The translations under genes were made by a program, and so were the position numbers. Below the pieces are notes generated by a model. The model searched no databases. It had not been told where the DNA came from and saw only the letters and a program-made list of their open reading frames with translations. Positions 34,730-42,635 of a DNA stretch of 64,000 nt are shown piece after piece. The DNA lies in assembly GCF_900104815.1 (NCBI RefSeq), contig NZ_FNTD01000004.1, positions 1,984,001 through 2,048,000 on the forward strand. Direction: 5' to 3'. Source of the stretch: Streptomyces misionensis. Its GTDB lineage: Bacteria > Actinomycetota > Actinomycetes > Streptomycetales > Streptomycetaceae. Each line of letters begins with the position of its first letter. The stretch's first letter is position 1.

Positions 34730-35389
34730 CTACTCAAGTGTCGCCCGGCGCCCGGTCAGGCGCCTGGCGTTTTCCAGGTGGCCGGTGAGCTGCTTCTGGA
34801 TGCGCTCGGTCGCCTCGTCCAGCGCCCGGCGCGTGCGCCGCCCCGATCCGTCGCCCGCGTCGAACGGGTCGCCGAAGACGACGTCGACCCGGGAGCGCAG
34901 CGGAGGCAGCGCCTTTATCAACCGACCCGGCCGGTCCGAGCTTCCCATGACGGCCACCGGCACGATCGGCGCCCCGCTGCGGACCGCGAAGTAGGCGAGG
35001 CCCGCGCGCAGCGAGGCGAAGTCGCCCTCGCCCCGGGTGCCCTCCGGGAAGATCCCCAGCACTCCCCCGGCCGCCAGGACGCCGAGGGCGTCGGTGATGG
35101 CGGTGCGGTCGGCGGCGGCCCGGTCCACCTTCAGCTGGCCGATGCCGGTCAGGAAGTCGCCCAGCGGACCGACGAACGCCTCCCTCTTGATCAGGAAGTG
35201 CGTCGGCCGGGGCGCCACGCCCATGACCATCGGGCCGTCGATGTTGTGCGAGTGGTTCACCGCGAGGATCACCGGGCCGGTGGCGGGCACCTTCCAGGCG
35301 CCGAGCACCCGCGGCTTCCACAGGCCGTACATCAGGCCGACGCCGATGCGCCGCCCGACCTCGGCACCTCTTTCGGAGGGCAGGCTCAC
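34730..35389 (-). CDS. 1-acyl-glycerol-3-phosphate acyltransferase (PlsC family)
   Basis: A 219-residue acyltransferase for phospholipid synthesis. Motif I is NHSHNID (H-x4-D, about residues 43-49), motif II is in THFLIKREAFVG, and motif III is GIFPEGTRG. A hydrophobic N-terminal helix (GRRIGVGLMYGLWKPRVLG) binds the membrane. The GTG start (35387-35389) overlaps the cmk stop (GTGA), so cmk and this gene are coupled. The conserved actinobacterial cmk - plsC-like - der order supports the call. Exact acyl acceptor is unproven. Confidence 0.9.
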   Translation of the reverse strand: MSLPSERGAEVGRRIGVGLMYGLWKPRVLGAWKVPATGPVILAVNHSHNIDGPMVMGVAPRPTHFLIKREAFVGPLGDFLTGIGQLKVDRAAADRTAITDALGVLAAGGVLGIFPEGTRGEGDFASLRAGLAYFAVRSGAPIVPVAVMGSSDRPGRLIKALPPLRSRVDVVFGDPFDAGDGSGRRTRRALDEATERIQKQLTGHLENARRLTGRRATLE

Positions 35390-36081
35390 TTCCCGGTCCG
35401 CTTCTCCTCGACCAGGGTGACGACGCACTCGATGACCTGGGCGAGGGTGAGCTCGGTGGTGTCCACCTCGACCGCGTCGTCGGCCTTGGCGAGCGGGGAG
35501 GTCTTGCGGCTGGAGTCGGCGGTGTCCCGCTTGATCAGCGCCTCGCGGGTGGCGTGCAGGTCCGCGCCCTTCAGCTCGCCGCTGCGGCGGGCGGCGCGGG
35601 CCTCCGGGGAGGCGGTGAGGAAGATCTTGAGGTCGGCGTCCGGCAGCACCGTCGTACCGATGTCACGGCCCTCGACCACGATGCCCCGCTCGGCGCCGGC
35701 CGCCAGCGAGCGCTGGAGCTCGGTGATCCGGGCGCGCACCTCGGGCACCGCGCTGACCGCGCTGACCTTGGAGGTGACCTCCTGGGTGCGGATCGCCGCG
35801 GCCACGTCCACCCCGTCGACCGTGATGGTGGGGGCTTCCGGGTCGGTGCCGGAGACGATGTCGGCCTTGCCCGCGACGGCCGCGACGGCGGTGGGGTCCG
35901 CCAGGTCGATGCCGTTGTTCACCATCCACCAGGTGATCGCCCGGTACTGGGCCCCGGTGTCCAGGTAGCTCAGGCCGAGCTGCGCGGCCACGGCCTTCGA
36001 CGTGCTCGACTTGCCCGTGCCGGAGGGACCGTCGATCGCGACGATCACGGGCTTGGCGGTCGGGGCGGCGCCGTTTTCCAC
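35386..36081 (-). CDS. cmk: Cytidylate kinase
   Basis: A 231-residue kinase that phosphorylates CMP and dCMP with ATP. The P-loop is GPSGTGKSS (18-26), followed by YLDTGAQYRAITWW, the CMP-binding domain segment with ITVDGVDVAAAIRTQEV, and GRDIGTTVLPDADLKIFLTA. The C-terminal RRSGELKGADLHATREALIKRD is the LID region (shown here only in part: RRSGELKGADL). I chose GTG 36081 because AGGAAGG lies 8 bases upstream; the frame extends upstream without similarity. The stop overlaps the next gene by 4 bp. Confidence 0.95.
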   Translation of the reverse strand: MENGAAPTAKPVIVAIDGPSGTGKSSTSKAVAAQLGLSYLDTGAQYRAITWWMVNNGIDLADPTAVAAVAGKADIVSGTDPEAPTITVDGVDVAAAIRTQEVTSKVSAVSAVPEVRARITELQRSLAAGAERGIVVEGRDIGTTVLPDADLKIFLTASPEARAARRSGELKGADLHATREALIKRDTADSSRKTSPLAKADDAVEVDTTELTLAQVIECVVTLVEEKRTGK

Positions 36082-36199
36082 GAGGGCACCTTCCTGGGTG
36101 TGCGGGGTGAGCGGGGGTCGGGGTGCGAGAGCGCCCCGCACAAGGTTACTGGGTGTGGGTCACTCGTCCGGACGCACATCACCGCCCGCCTTCGCCGTC

Positions 36200-37285
36200 C
36201 TACTGCCGCAGCGCCCAGCCCCGCTCGCGCAGCGCGCTGCTGAGCACCGGGGCCGCGTGCGGTTCGACCATGAGCTGCATCAGACCTGCCTGCTGCCCGG
36301 TGGCGTGCTCGATGCGCACGTCCTCGATGTTGACCCCGGCGCGGCCCGCGTCGGCGAAGATCCGCGCCAGCTGTCCCGGCTGGTCGTCGATGAGCACGAC
36401 GACGGTCTCGTAGACCCGCGGCGCGCTGCCGTGCTTGCCGGGCACCCGCACCTGGCCCGCGTTGCCGCGGCGCAGCAGCTTCTCCACCCCGGCGCTGCCC
36501 GCGCGCCGCTTGTCCTCGTCGCAGGACTGAAGGGCGCGCAGGGCCGTCACGGTCTCGTCCAGGTCGGCGGCGACGTCGGCGAGCAGGTCGGCGACCGGGC
36601 CCGGGTTGGCGGAGAGGATGTCGATCCACATGCGCGGGTCGGAGGCGGCGATCCGGGTCACGTCCCGGATGCCCTGTCCGCACAGCCGTACGGCGGCCTC
36701 GTCGGCGTGTTCCAGGCGCGCGGCGACCATGCTGGAGACCAGGTGGGGCATGTGGGAGACGAGGGCCACGGCGCGGTCGTGGGCGTCGGCGTCCATGACG
36801 ACCGGGACGGCCCGGCAGTGCGAGACGAGTTCCAGGGCGAGGTTGAGCACCTCGGTGTCGGTGTCCCGGGTGGGGGTGAGCACCCAGGGGCGGCCCTCGA
36901 AGAGGTCGCCGGTGGCGGCCAGCGGCCCGGACTTCTCCCGGCCGGACATCGGGTGCGTGCCGAGGTAGGCGGTGAGGTCCAGGCCGAGCGCCTCCAGCTC
37001 CCGGCGGGGGCCGCCCTTGACGCTGGCCACGTCCAGGTAACCGCGGGCGAGTCCGCGGCGCATGGCGTCGGCGAGGACCGTGGCCACGTGCGCGGGCGGG
37101 GCGGCGACGATCGCCAGGTCGACGGGGCCCTCGGGAGGCGCGTCGGTGCCGGCGCCGAGCGCGGCGGCGGTCCGGGCGTGCTCCGGGTCGTGGTCGGCGA
37201 GGTGCACGGTGACCCCGCGCTGGGTCAGGGCCAGGGCGGCGGAGGTGCCGATCAGGCCGGTGCCGATGACGAGTGCGGTTCTCAC
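36200..37285 (-). CDS. tyrA: Prephenate dehydrogenase with ACT domain
   Basis: A 361-residue enzyme of tyrosine synthesis that oxidises prephenate with NAD(P). The Rossmann motif VIGTGLIGTSAALAL starts at residue 6, DVASVKGGPRREL and LGTHPMSGREKSGPLAA carry the substrate-binding region (the His of THPM is catalytic), and helices around SHMPHLVSSMVAARL follow. The C-terminal about 80 residues form an ACT domain (VVVLIDDQPGQLARIFADAG), suggesting feedback control by tyrosine. The GTG at 37285 overlaps the aroH stop (GTGA). Confidence 0.95.
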   Translation of the reverse strand: MRTALVIGTGLIGTSAALALTQRGVTVHLADHDPEHARTAAALGAGTDAPPEGPVDLAIVAAPPAHVATVLADAMRRGLARGYLDVASVKGGPRRELEALGLDLTAYLGTHPMSGREKSGPLAATGDLFEGRPWVLTPTRDTDTEVLNLALELVSHCRAVPVVMDADAHDRAVALVSHMPHLVSSMVAARLEHADEAAVRLCGQGIRDVTRIAASDPRMWIDILSANPGPVADLLADVAADLDETVTALRALQSCDEDKRRAGSAGVEKLLRRGNAGQVRVPGKHGSAPRVYETVVVLIDDQPGQLARIFADAGRAGVNIEDVRIEHATGQQAGLMQLMVEPHAAPVLSSALRERGWALRQ

Positions 37286-37644
37286 TGGGCGATGTCCTTG
37301 CGCAGGGCGGCCGCGGCGCCGAGGTAGACGTGGGCGATGTCGGCGCGGGGCCGGTCCGACTCGACATGGGCGAGGATCCGGACGACCCGGGGCATGGCGC
37401 CCTCGACGTCCAGCTCCTGCGCGCAGATCAGGGGCACGTCGACGATGCCCAGCTTGCGGGCGGCGGCGGCCGGGAAGTCGCTGTGCAGATCGGGGGTGGC
37501 GGTGAACCAGATGCTGATCAGGTCGTCCGGGACCAGCCCGTTGCGCTCCAGGACGGCGGTGAGCAGGGCGCCGACCTGCTCCTCCATGTGACCGGCCTCG
37601 TCCCGCTCCAGCTGGACGGCCCCCCGGACCGCTCGTACCGCCAC
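37282..37644 (-). CDS. aroH: Chorismate mutase, AroH type
   Basis: A 120-residue monofunctional enzyme of the Bacillus AroH fold that converts chorismate to prephenate. The conserved start VRAVRGAVQLERDEAGHM contains the active-site Arg, and DLISIWFTATPDLHSDFPAAAAR, MPRVVRILAHVE and HVYLGAAAALRKDI follow. The start is taken at GTG 37644 by comparison with the family; the frame is open far upstream, antisense to other genes. The product feeds tyrA, which overlaps by 4 bp; the pair form the first steps after chorismate toward tyrosine. Confidence 0.93.
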   Translation of the reverse strand: MAVRAVRGAVQLERDEAGHMEEQVGALLTAVLERNGLVPDDLISIWFTATPDLHSDFPAAAARKLGIVDVPLICAQELDVEGAMPRVVRILAHVESDRPRADIAHVYLGAAAALRKDIAQ

Positions 37645-37821
37645 GGCGTCGCTCCTCGCTGACAGGTGTTGTCGTGCTCGCCCGTCCAGCGTAGTCAGCC
37701 CGCGTCCGCGGAGCGCCGGGCGCCCGATCGCTGAGACGATGCACATACCGGTTTCTTCCGGTTTCGACGCTTTCATCGGAGCGTCGGTATCCGCATCCCG
37801 ACATGTGTACGGAGTGGTGAG

Positions 37822-38292
37822 ATGACCCAGGGCGCGACGCGGCGCACGGTGATCGCGACGGGCGCGGCGGCGCTCGCGACCGGCTGCGGCGGCAACAACG
37901 GCGGCAGCACCAGCGCCGCCGCCGACAACACCCGCAACGGAACGGACAGCCCCTCCCCGACGCGGCCGGCGTCCCCGGCCGCCTCCACCTCCCCGGCGGC
38001 CGACGCGAAGAAGCTGGCGAGCACCGGCGACATCCCGGAGGGCGGCGGCAAGGTCTTCGACGAGCGGAAGATCGTGGTGACGCAGCCGTCGAAGGGCGAG
38101 TTCAAGGCGTTCTCGGCCGTGTGCACGCACATGGGGTGCACGGTGAGCCGGGTGCAGAACGGCACCATCGACTGCCCCTGCCACGGCAGCAAGTTCAAGA
38201 TCGCGGACGGTTCGGTGGCCGAGGGCCCGGCGACCAAGCCGCTGGAGGAGAAGCGGATCAAGGTCGAGGGAAACTCGATCCAGCTGGGCTGA
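37822..38292 (+). CDS. Rieske 2Fe-2S Tat lipoprotein
   Basis: A 156-residue exported protein. The N-terminus has a twin-arginine signal (TRRTV) and a lipobox ending at Cys22 (LATGC), a Tat lipoprotein pattern common in Streptomyces. After a Ser/Pro/Ala-rich spacer (about 24-62) comes a Rieske domain with CTHMGC (Cys101, His103) and CPCHGSKF (Cys118, His121), where Cys106 and Cys120 would form a disulfide. It would act as an electron carrier on the outer membrane face. No quinol oxidase or cytochrome genes are adjacent, so the partner is unknown. GGAGTGG precedes the ATG. Confidence 0.88.
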   Translation: MTQGATRRTVIATGAAALATGCGGNNGGSTSAAADNTRNGTDSPSPTRPASPAASTSPAADAKKLASTGDIPEGGGKVFDERKIVVTQPSKGEFKAFSAVCTHMGCTVSRVQNGTIDCPCHGSKFKIADGSVAEGPATKPLEEKRIKVEGNSIQLG

Positions 38293-38313
38293 ACCGCCGC
38301 GTAGGCTCCGGGC

Positions 38314-39012
38314 ATGCAGCCCGAGGACCTGGTACGCGACCACACCGTCTACTCCTGTGTCACGGGCTCCCGGGCCTTCGGCCTGGCCACGGAGGCGAGC
38401 GACACCGACCGGCGGGGCGTGTTCCTCGCGCCCACCGCCCTGTTCTGGCGGTTCGAGAAGCCGCCGACGCATGTGGAGGGGCCGGACGAGGAGCGGTTCT
38501 CCTGGGAGCTGGAGCGGTTCTGCGAGCTGGCGCTGCGGGGCAACCCGAACATCCTGGAGTGCCTGCACTCCCCGCTGGTGGAGCGGGTGGACGACACCGG
38601 CCGTGAACTGCTGTCCCTGCGCGGCGCGTTCCTCTCGCGCAGGGCGTACGGCACCTTCACCCGCTACGCCCTCGGCCAGCGCAGGAAGCTCGACGCCGAC
38701 GTGCGCACGACGGGCGCCCCGCGCTGGAAGCACGCCATGCACCTGCTGCGGCTGCTGATCAGTTGCCGCGATCTGCTGCGCACCGGCGAGCTGCGCATCG
38801 ACGTGGGCGACGCCCGCGAGCCGCTGCTGGCCGTGAAGCGGGGCGAGGTGCCCTGGGCCGAGGTGGAGGCGCGGATGGCCCGGCTCGGGGCCGAGGCGGA
38901 GGCGGCGCTGTGCCGCACCCCGCTGCCGCCGGAACCGGACCAGGCCCGGGTGGCGGACTTCCTCTTCCGGGTCCGCCGCGCCTCCGCCCTGGCGTCGCCG
39001 CCGCGCCCCTGA
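38314..39012 (+). CDS. Nucleotidyltransferase superfamily protein (COG3541-like), first copy
   Basis: A 232-residue protein with the DNA polymerase beta-type nucleotidyltransferase motif GSRAFGLATEASDTDRRGVFL (G-S then D-x-D; about residues 21-34: GSRAFGLATEASDT), which binds metal and nucleotide. The LECLHSPLVERVDDTGREL and HAMHLLRLLISCRDLLRTGE segments match the predicted nucleotidyltransferase family COG3541. Substrate unknown; related proteins occur in phage RNA-repair loci. The gene lies 21 bp after the Rieske gene on the same strand and converges on a second, distant copy. Confidence 0.75.
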   Translation: MQPEDLVRDHTVYSCVTGSRAFGLATEASDTDRRGVFLAPTALFWRFEKPPTHVEGPDEERFSWELERFCELALRGNPNILECLHSPLVERVDDTGRELLSLRGAFLSRRAYGTFTRYALGQRRKLDADVRTTGAPRWKHAMHLLRLLISCRDLLRTGELRIDVGDAREPLLAVKRGEVPWAEVEARMARLGAEAEAALCRTPLPPEPDQARVADFLFRVRRASALASPPRP

Positions 39013-39075
39013 CCCGCCGGCCACCGGCCGCACCCGCGCCTCGCAGGTCCTTCCCGCGGCCCGGCCGTCCGGCCC

Positions 39076-39828
39076 TCAGCCGGCCAGCCGTATCCGCACC
39101 ACGAAGTCGTGCAACGCCTCGTGACCGCCCGCCGCGTCCGGCAGTACCGACGCGGCCTGGGCCTCGTCGAGGACCTGGTGCAACCGCTCCACGTCCTGTG
39201 CCACCCGCGCCTGGTCGAGCCCGGGGAACACCCCGTGCTCCCGCTCCGCCTTCGCGGCGATCAGCTCGGGCACGTACGCGGGCGCGTCCCACTCGGCCGC
39301 CAGGGTGGGCAGGTGGGCCTGTATGCCGCCGGTGCGCATGAGGTGGATGCCGGTGAGCAGCACACGGAACGTGTAGAGCAGCGGCTTGAGTTCGCCGGTC
39401 TTCTCGAACAGCCGCCACTGGGTGACCGCGAACCCCCGGTAGTGGTGGGCGTGGTGGCTGGTGAGCACGGCCGGCGCGAGGGCGGCCAGTTCCCGGTGGG
39501 CCTCGCCGGTGTGCACGACGAGCGGCGAGAGCAGCTGCTCCAGCACATAGCCGTTGCGGCGCAGCATCAGCCGTACGAACTTGCGCAGGTCGTGGGTGAC
39601 GAGGTCCAGTTCGACCCCGTAGCGCACCCATGCCTTCGACCGGGTCTCCTCCGGCTCGCGCAGCCCGACGAGGTCGGCGGTGGGCAGCAGGTGGACGCCC
39701 CGCAGGTCCACGTCCGAGTCCTGCGAGGGGAAGCCGTACAGGTGGGCCCCGGAGACGGTGGCGAACAGCAGGGGGTCGGGCTGTTCGGCGACGACGGGCG
39801 CGAGATCCATGTCGAGGTTGTCGATCAT
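39076..39828 (-). CDS. Nucleotidyltransferase superfamily protein (COG3541-like), second copy
   Basis: A 250-residue protein with the same fold as the convergent neighbour but only distantly similar. The catalytic pattern is SGAHLYGFPSQDSDVDLRGVH (about 26-46: SGAHLYGF, then DSDVDLRG with the metal-binding Asp pair), followed by YGVELDLVTHDLRKFVRLML with a third acidic position and NGYVLEQLLSPLVVHTG. The ATG at 39828 lies 4 bp after the stop of the ADP-ribosylglycohydrolase gene, so both are one operon. A nucleotide-transfer reaction on RNA or a small molecule is possible; not demonstrated. Confidence 0.75.
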   Translation of the reverse strand: MIDNLDMDLAPVVAEQPDPLLFATVSGAHLYGFPSQDSDVDLRGVHLLPTADLVGLREPEETRSKAWVRYGVELDLVTHDLRKFVRLMLRRNGYVLEQLLSPLVVHTGEAHRELAALAPAVLTSHHAHHYRGFAVTQWRLFEKTGELKPLLYTFRVLLTGIHLMRTGGIQAHLPTLAAEWDAPAYVPELIAAKAEREHGVFPGLDQARVAQDVERLHQVLDEAQAASVLPDAAGGHEALHDFVVRIRLAG

Positions 39829-39832
39829 GGGC

Positions 39833-40840
39833 CTAAGCGTCCCAGAGCGTGCCCAGTGCCAACAGGTCCTCCCGGTACTCGATCCGCTCGGCCCAGTCGG
39901 CGGGCCAGGCGTCCGCGCCGAGCCAGGCGCCCGCGAAGGCGCCGGTGAGGCAGGCGATGGAGTCGGAGTCGCCGGCGGTGCAGGCGGCCCGGCGCAGGGC
40001 GGTGAGGGGCTCGTCGGGGAAGAGCAGGAAGCACAGCAGCCCGGTGGCGAAGGCCTCCTCGGCGATCCAGCCCTCGCCGGTGGCCTCGCACGGGTCGGTC
40101 TCCGGCGAGTGGGTGGCGACGGCCGCCTCGATCCGGTCCAGGATCGCCAGGCACTCGTCCCAGCCGCGCGCGATGAACTGCTCGGGGCCGGGGTCCTGGG
40201 AGCGGGTCCACAGGTCGCCGAGCCAGAGGTGGTCGTAGCGGGTGCGCCGGTCGAGGGCGTGGGCACGCAGCCGCCCGACCAGCGCGGCCGGTTCGGTGCC
40301 CCGGGCGAGCAGGTGGACCGCGTGGGCGGTGAGGTCGGAGGCGGCCAGCGCGGTGGGGTGGCCGTGGGTGAGCCCGGACTGCAACTGGGCGGCGCCGGAC
40401 CGCTGTTCGGCGCTCAGACCGGGGGCGAGCCCGATCGGGGCGACGCGCATGTTGGCGCCGCAGCCCTTGGAGCCGACCTGGCTGGCCTCCTGCCAGCCAC
40501 GCCCCTCGTCCATCAGCAGGCGGCAGGCGGTCAGGCAGGTGTTGCCCGGCGCGCGGTTGTTGTCCGGCGACTCGTACCAGTCCACGAACTCCTCGCGCAG
40601 CGGGGGTTCCAGACGCGCGGGCGTGAGGGGGCCGTGCGCCATCGCCCGCCGCAGGCCGCGGCCGAGGGCGAGCGTCATCTGGGTGTCGTCGGAGACGAAG
40701 GCGCGCCGAGGCAGCTCCATCCCGCGCCAGGGCCCGCACTTGGCGATGATTTCCGGCACCCTGTTGAACTCGGTCGGGAAGCCCAGGGCGTCCCCGAGGG
40801 CGAGGCCGAGGAGCGCTCCGGTGGCCGGCCGCTTGGACAT
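39833..40840 (-). CDS. ADP-ribosylglycohydrolase family protein
   Basis: A 335-residue ARH/DraG-type hydrolase that removes ADP-ribose from proteins or other acceptors with two Mg ions. The metal-binding motifs are visible: GLALGDALGFPTE (about 12-24), FVSDDTQMTLAL with the adjacent Asp residues (about 48-59), and the C-terminal ACTAGDSDSIACLTGAFAGA (about 285-304), where D-S-D-S binds Mg. The ATG at 40840 is preceded by AAAGGGGGA, which lies inside a 35-bp palindrome. The downstream nucleotidyltransferase gene follows after 4 bp. Confidence 0.9.
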   Translation of the reverse strand: MSKRPATGALLGLALGDALGFPTEFNRVPEIIAKCGPWRGMELPRRAFVSDDTQMTLALGRGLRRAMAHGPLTPARLEPPLREEFVDWYESPDNNRAPGNTCLTACRLLMDEGRGWQEASQVGSKGCGANMRVAPIGLAPGLSAEQRSGAAQLQSGLTHGHPTALAASDLTAHAVHLLARGTEPAALVGRLRAHALDRRTRYDHLWLGDLWTRSQDPGPEQFIARGWDECLAILDRIEAAVATHSPETDPCEATGEGWIAEEAFATGLLCFLLFPDEPLTALRRAACTAGDSDSIACLTGAFAGAWLGADAWPADWAERIEYREDLLALGTLWDA

Positions 40841-40849
40841 AAAAGATCA

Positions 40850-40884
40850 TCCCCCTTTATCGTCATGGTGACAATAAAGGGGGA
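40850..40884 (-). promoter_or_regulatory. 35-bp near-perfect palindrome overlapping the ribosome-binding site of the ADP-ribosylglycohydrolase gene
   Basis: Arms of 16 bases, 40850-40865 and 40869-40884, are complementary except at one position, with TGG in the centre. The core reads TTTATCGTCATGGTGACA followed by ATAAA. The outer part (TCCCCC/GGGGGA) includes the ribosome-binding site. The AT-containing symmetric core GTCATGGTGAC is typical of a repressor operator; NrtR (NAD-metabolism) sites have this look and the family includes draG-like targets, but this identity is inference. An RNA hairpin that hides the ribosome-binding site is the alternative. Confidence 0.7.
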
Positions 40885-40910
40885 CGGCGGACGGACGCAA
40901 GGCGTGCCGC

Positions 40911-41975
40911 CTACAGATCGACTTCCTTCATCAGCATGCCGACCTCGGTGTTCGACAACCGGCGCAGCCAGCCCGACTTCTGGTCGCCCAGGGTGATCGG
41001 GCCGAAGGCGGTGCGCACCAGCTTGTCCACCGGGAAGCCGGCCTCCGCGAGCATCCGGCGCACGATGTGCTTGCGGCCCTCGTGCAGCGTCACCTCGACC
41101 AGGTAGTTCTTGCCGGTCTGCTCCACCACCCGGAAGTGGTCGGCGCGCGCGTAGCCGTCCTCCAGCTGGATGCCGTCCTTCAGGCGCTTGCCGAGGTCGC
41201 GCGGGATCGGCCCGACGATGTGCGCGAGGTAGGTCTTGCGCACGCCGTACTTGGGGTGGGTGAGGCGGTGGGCCAGCTCACCGTGGTTGGTGAGCAGGAT
41301 GACGCCCTCGGTCTCGGTGTCCAGCCGGCCGACGTGGAAGAGCCGGGTCTCCCGGTTGGTGACGTAGTCGCCGAGGCACTGGCGGCCCTCCGGGTCCTCC
41401 ATGGTGGAGACGACGCCGGCCGGCTTGTTCAGCGAGAAGAACTGGTACGACTGGGTCGCCACGGTCAGGCCGTCGACCTTGACCTCGTCCTTCTCCGGGT
41501 CGACCCGCTTGCCCTGCTCCAGGACGATCTCGCCGTTGACCTCGACGCGGGCCTGCTCGATCAGCTCCTCGCAGGCGCGCCGGGAGCCGTAGCCCGCGCG
41601 CGCGAGCACCTTCTGGAGCCGCTCGCCCTCCTGCTCGGCGCCCGGGAAGGTCTTGGGCAGCTTGACGTCCTTCTTGCCCGCGTACCGCTCCCGGTTGCGC
41701 TCCTCGACCCGCGTCTCGTACTCACGCGAGCGCGCGGGCGCCGTCCGGCCGCCCTGCTGGGGCCGCTGCTTCGGGCCGCCCTTGGCGCCGCCGCGCGCCG
41801 CACCGCCGCGCCCGGACTTGGGGCCGTCCTGGGTCGCGCCGGGGCCCACGTCGTAGCGGCGCTCCTCGGGGCGGGGCTTGCGGGGACGGCCCTGCCCCTG
41901 CCGCTCGTCCCGGTTGTTGCCGGCGCCGCGGTAGTTACCGCGCCCGCCACTCTTGCCGCTGCCGCTGCTTCGCAT
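40911..41975 (-). CDS. rluB: Ribosomal large-subunit pseudouridine synthase RluB-type
   Basis: A 354-residue enzyme. The first about 110 residues are a basic Gly/Arg-rich extension, typical for actinobacteria. An S4 RNA-binding domain follows (LQKVLARAGYGSRRACEELI, VEVNGEIV), then the RsuA/RluB catalytic domain with LNKPAGVVSTM, the catalytic Asp in VGRLDTETEGVILLTN and HEGRKHIVRRM. The enzyme isomerises uridine in 23S rRNA helix 89/90 region by family analogy. The ATG at 41975 is chosen over a TTG directly upstream. It is the last gene after scpA and scpB, 12 bp from scpB. Confidence 0.93.
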   Translation of the reverse strand: MRSSGSGKSGGRGNYRGAGNNRDERQGQGRPRKPRPEERRYDVGPGATQDGPKSGRGGAARGGAKGGPKQRPQQGGRTAPARSREYETRVEERNRERYAGKKDVKLPKTFPGAEQEGERLQKVLARAGYGSRRACEELIEQARVEVNGEIVLEQGKRVDPEKDEVKVDGLTVATQSYQFFSLNKPAGVVSTMEDPEGRQCLGDYVTNRETRLFHVGRLDTETEGVILLTNHGELAHRLTHPKYGVRKTYLAHIVGPIPRDLGKRLKDGIQLEDGYARADHFRVVEQTGKNYLVEVTLHEGRKHIVRRMLAEAGFPVDKLVRTAFGPITLGDQKSGWLRRLSNTEVGMLMKEVDL

Positions 41976-41987
41976 CAAAGTTCCGTC

Positions 41988-42635
41988 TTAGTCGTCTGCG
42001 TCCTCTACGCCCGGCGCGTCGGGCGCGTCCGGGTCGAACGACGGGACTCCTTCCTGGGTCTCGGCCTCGATCGCCTCCGCCTCCGGGAGGAAGGGCGCGA
42101 GCTCCGGAAGCTCGTCCAGGCCACGCAGGCCCATCCGCTCCAGGAAGTAGTTCGTCGTCCTGTACAGGATCGCACCTGTTTCGGGTTCCGCGCCCGCCTC
42201 CTCGACCAGACCCCGCTGGAGCAGGGTCCGCATCACGCCGTCGCAGTTCACCCCGCGCACGGCGGAGACCCGGCTGCGGCTGACCGGCTGGCGGTAGGCG
42301 ACGACCGCGAGCGTCTCCAGCGCGGCCTGGGTGAGCCGGGCGGTCTGGCCGTCCAGGACCAGCCGCTCCACGGCGGGCGCGTAGGCGGCGCGGGTGTAGA
42401 AGCGCCAGCCGCCCGCGACGTGGCGCAGCTCGAAGCCGCGGCCCTGCACGGTGTACTCGTCGGCCAGCGCGCGCAGCGCGTCGGCGATCTGCCGCCTGGG
42501 CCGCTCCAGGATCCTGGCGAGTTGGTCCTCGGTCGCGGGCTCGTCCACGACCATGAGGACGGCCTCCAGGGCGGGCTTGAGCTCCAGCCCGGCGACGGTG
42601 CCGTCCCCCGCGGCGGCCTCGGTCGTCTCGCTCAC
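41988..42635 (-). CDS. scpB: Chromosome condensation protein ScpB
   Basis: A 215-residue kleisin-associated protein with two winged-helix domains: LKPALEAVLMVVDEPATEDQ (about 19-38) with LARILE, and TQAALETLAVVAYRQPVSRSR with VRGVNCDGVMRTLLQRGLVEE. The C-terminal about 30 residues are acidic. ScpB dimers bind ScpA and SMC in the bacterial condensin. The GTG start overlaps the scpA stop (GTGA), which supports equal synthesis of both subunits. Confidence 0.95.
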   Translation of the reverse strand: MSETTEAAAGDGTVAGLELKPALEAVLMVVDEPATEDQLARILERPRRQIADALRALADEYTVQGRGFELRHVAGGWRFYTRAAYAPAVERLVLDGQTARLTQAALETLAVVAYRQPVSRSRVSAVRGVNCDGVMRTLLQRGLVEEAGAEPETGAILYRTTNYFLERMGLRGLDELPELAPFLPEAEAIEAETQEGVPSFDPDAPDAPGVEDADD

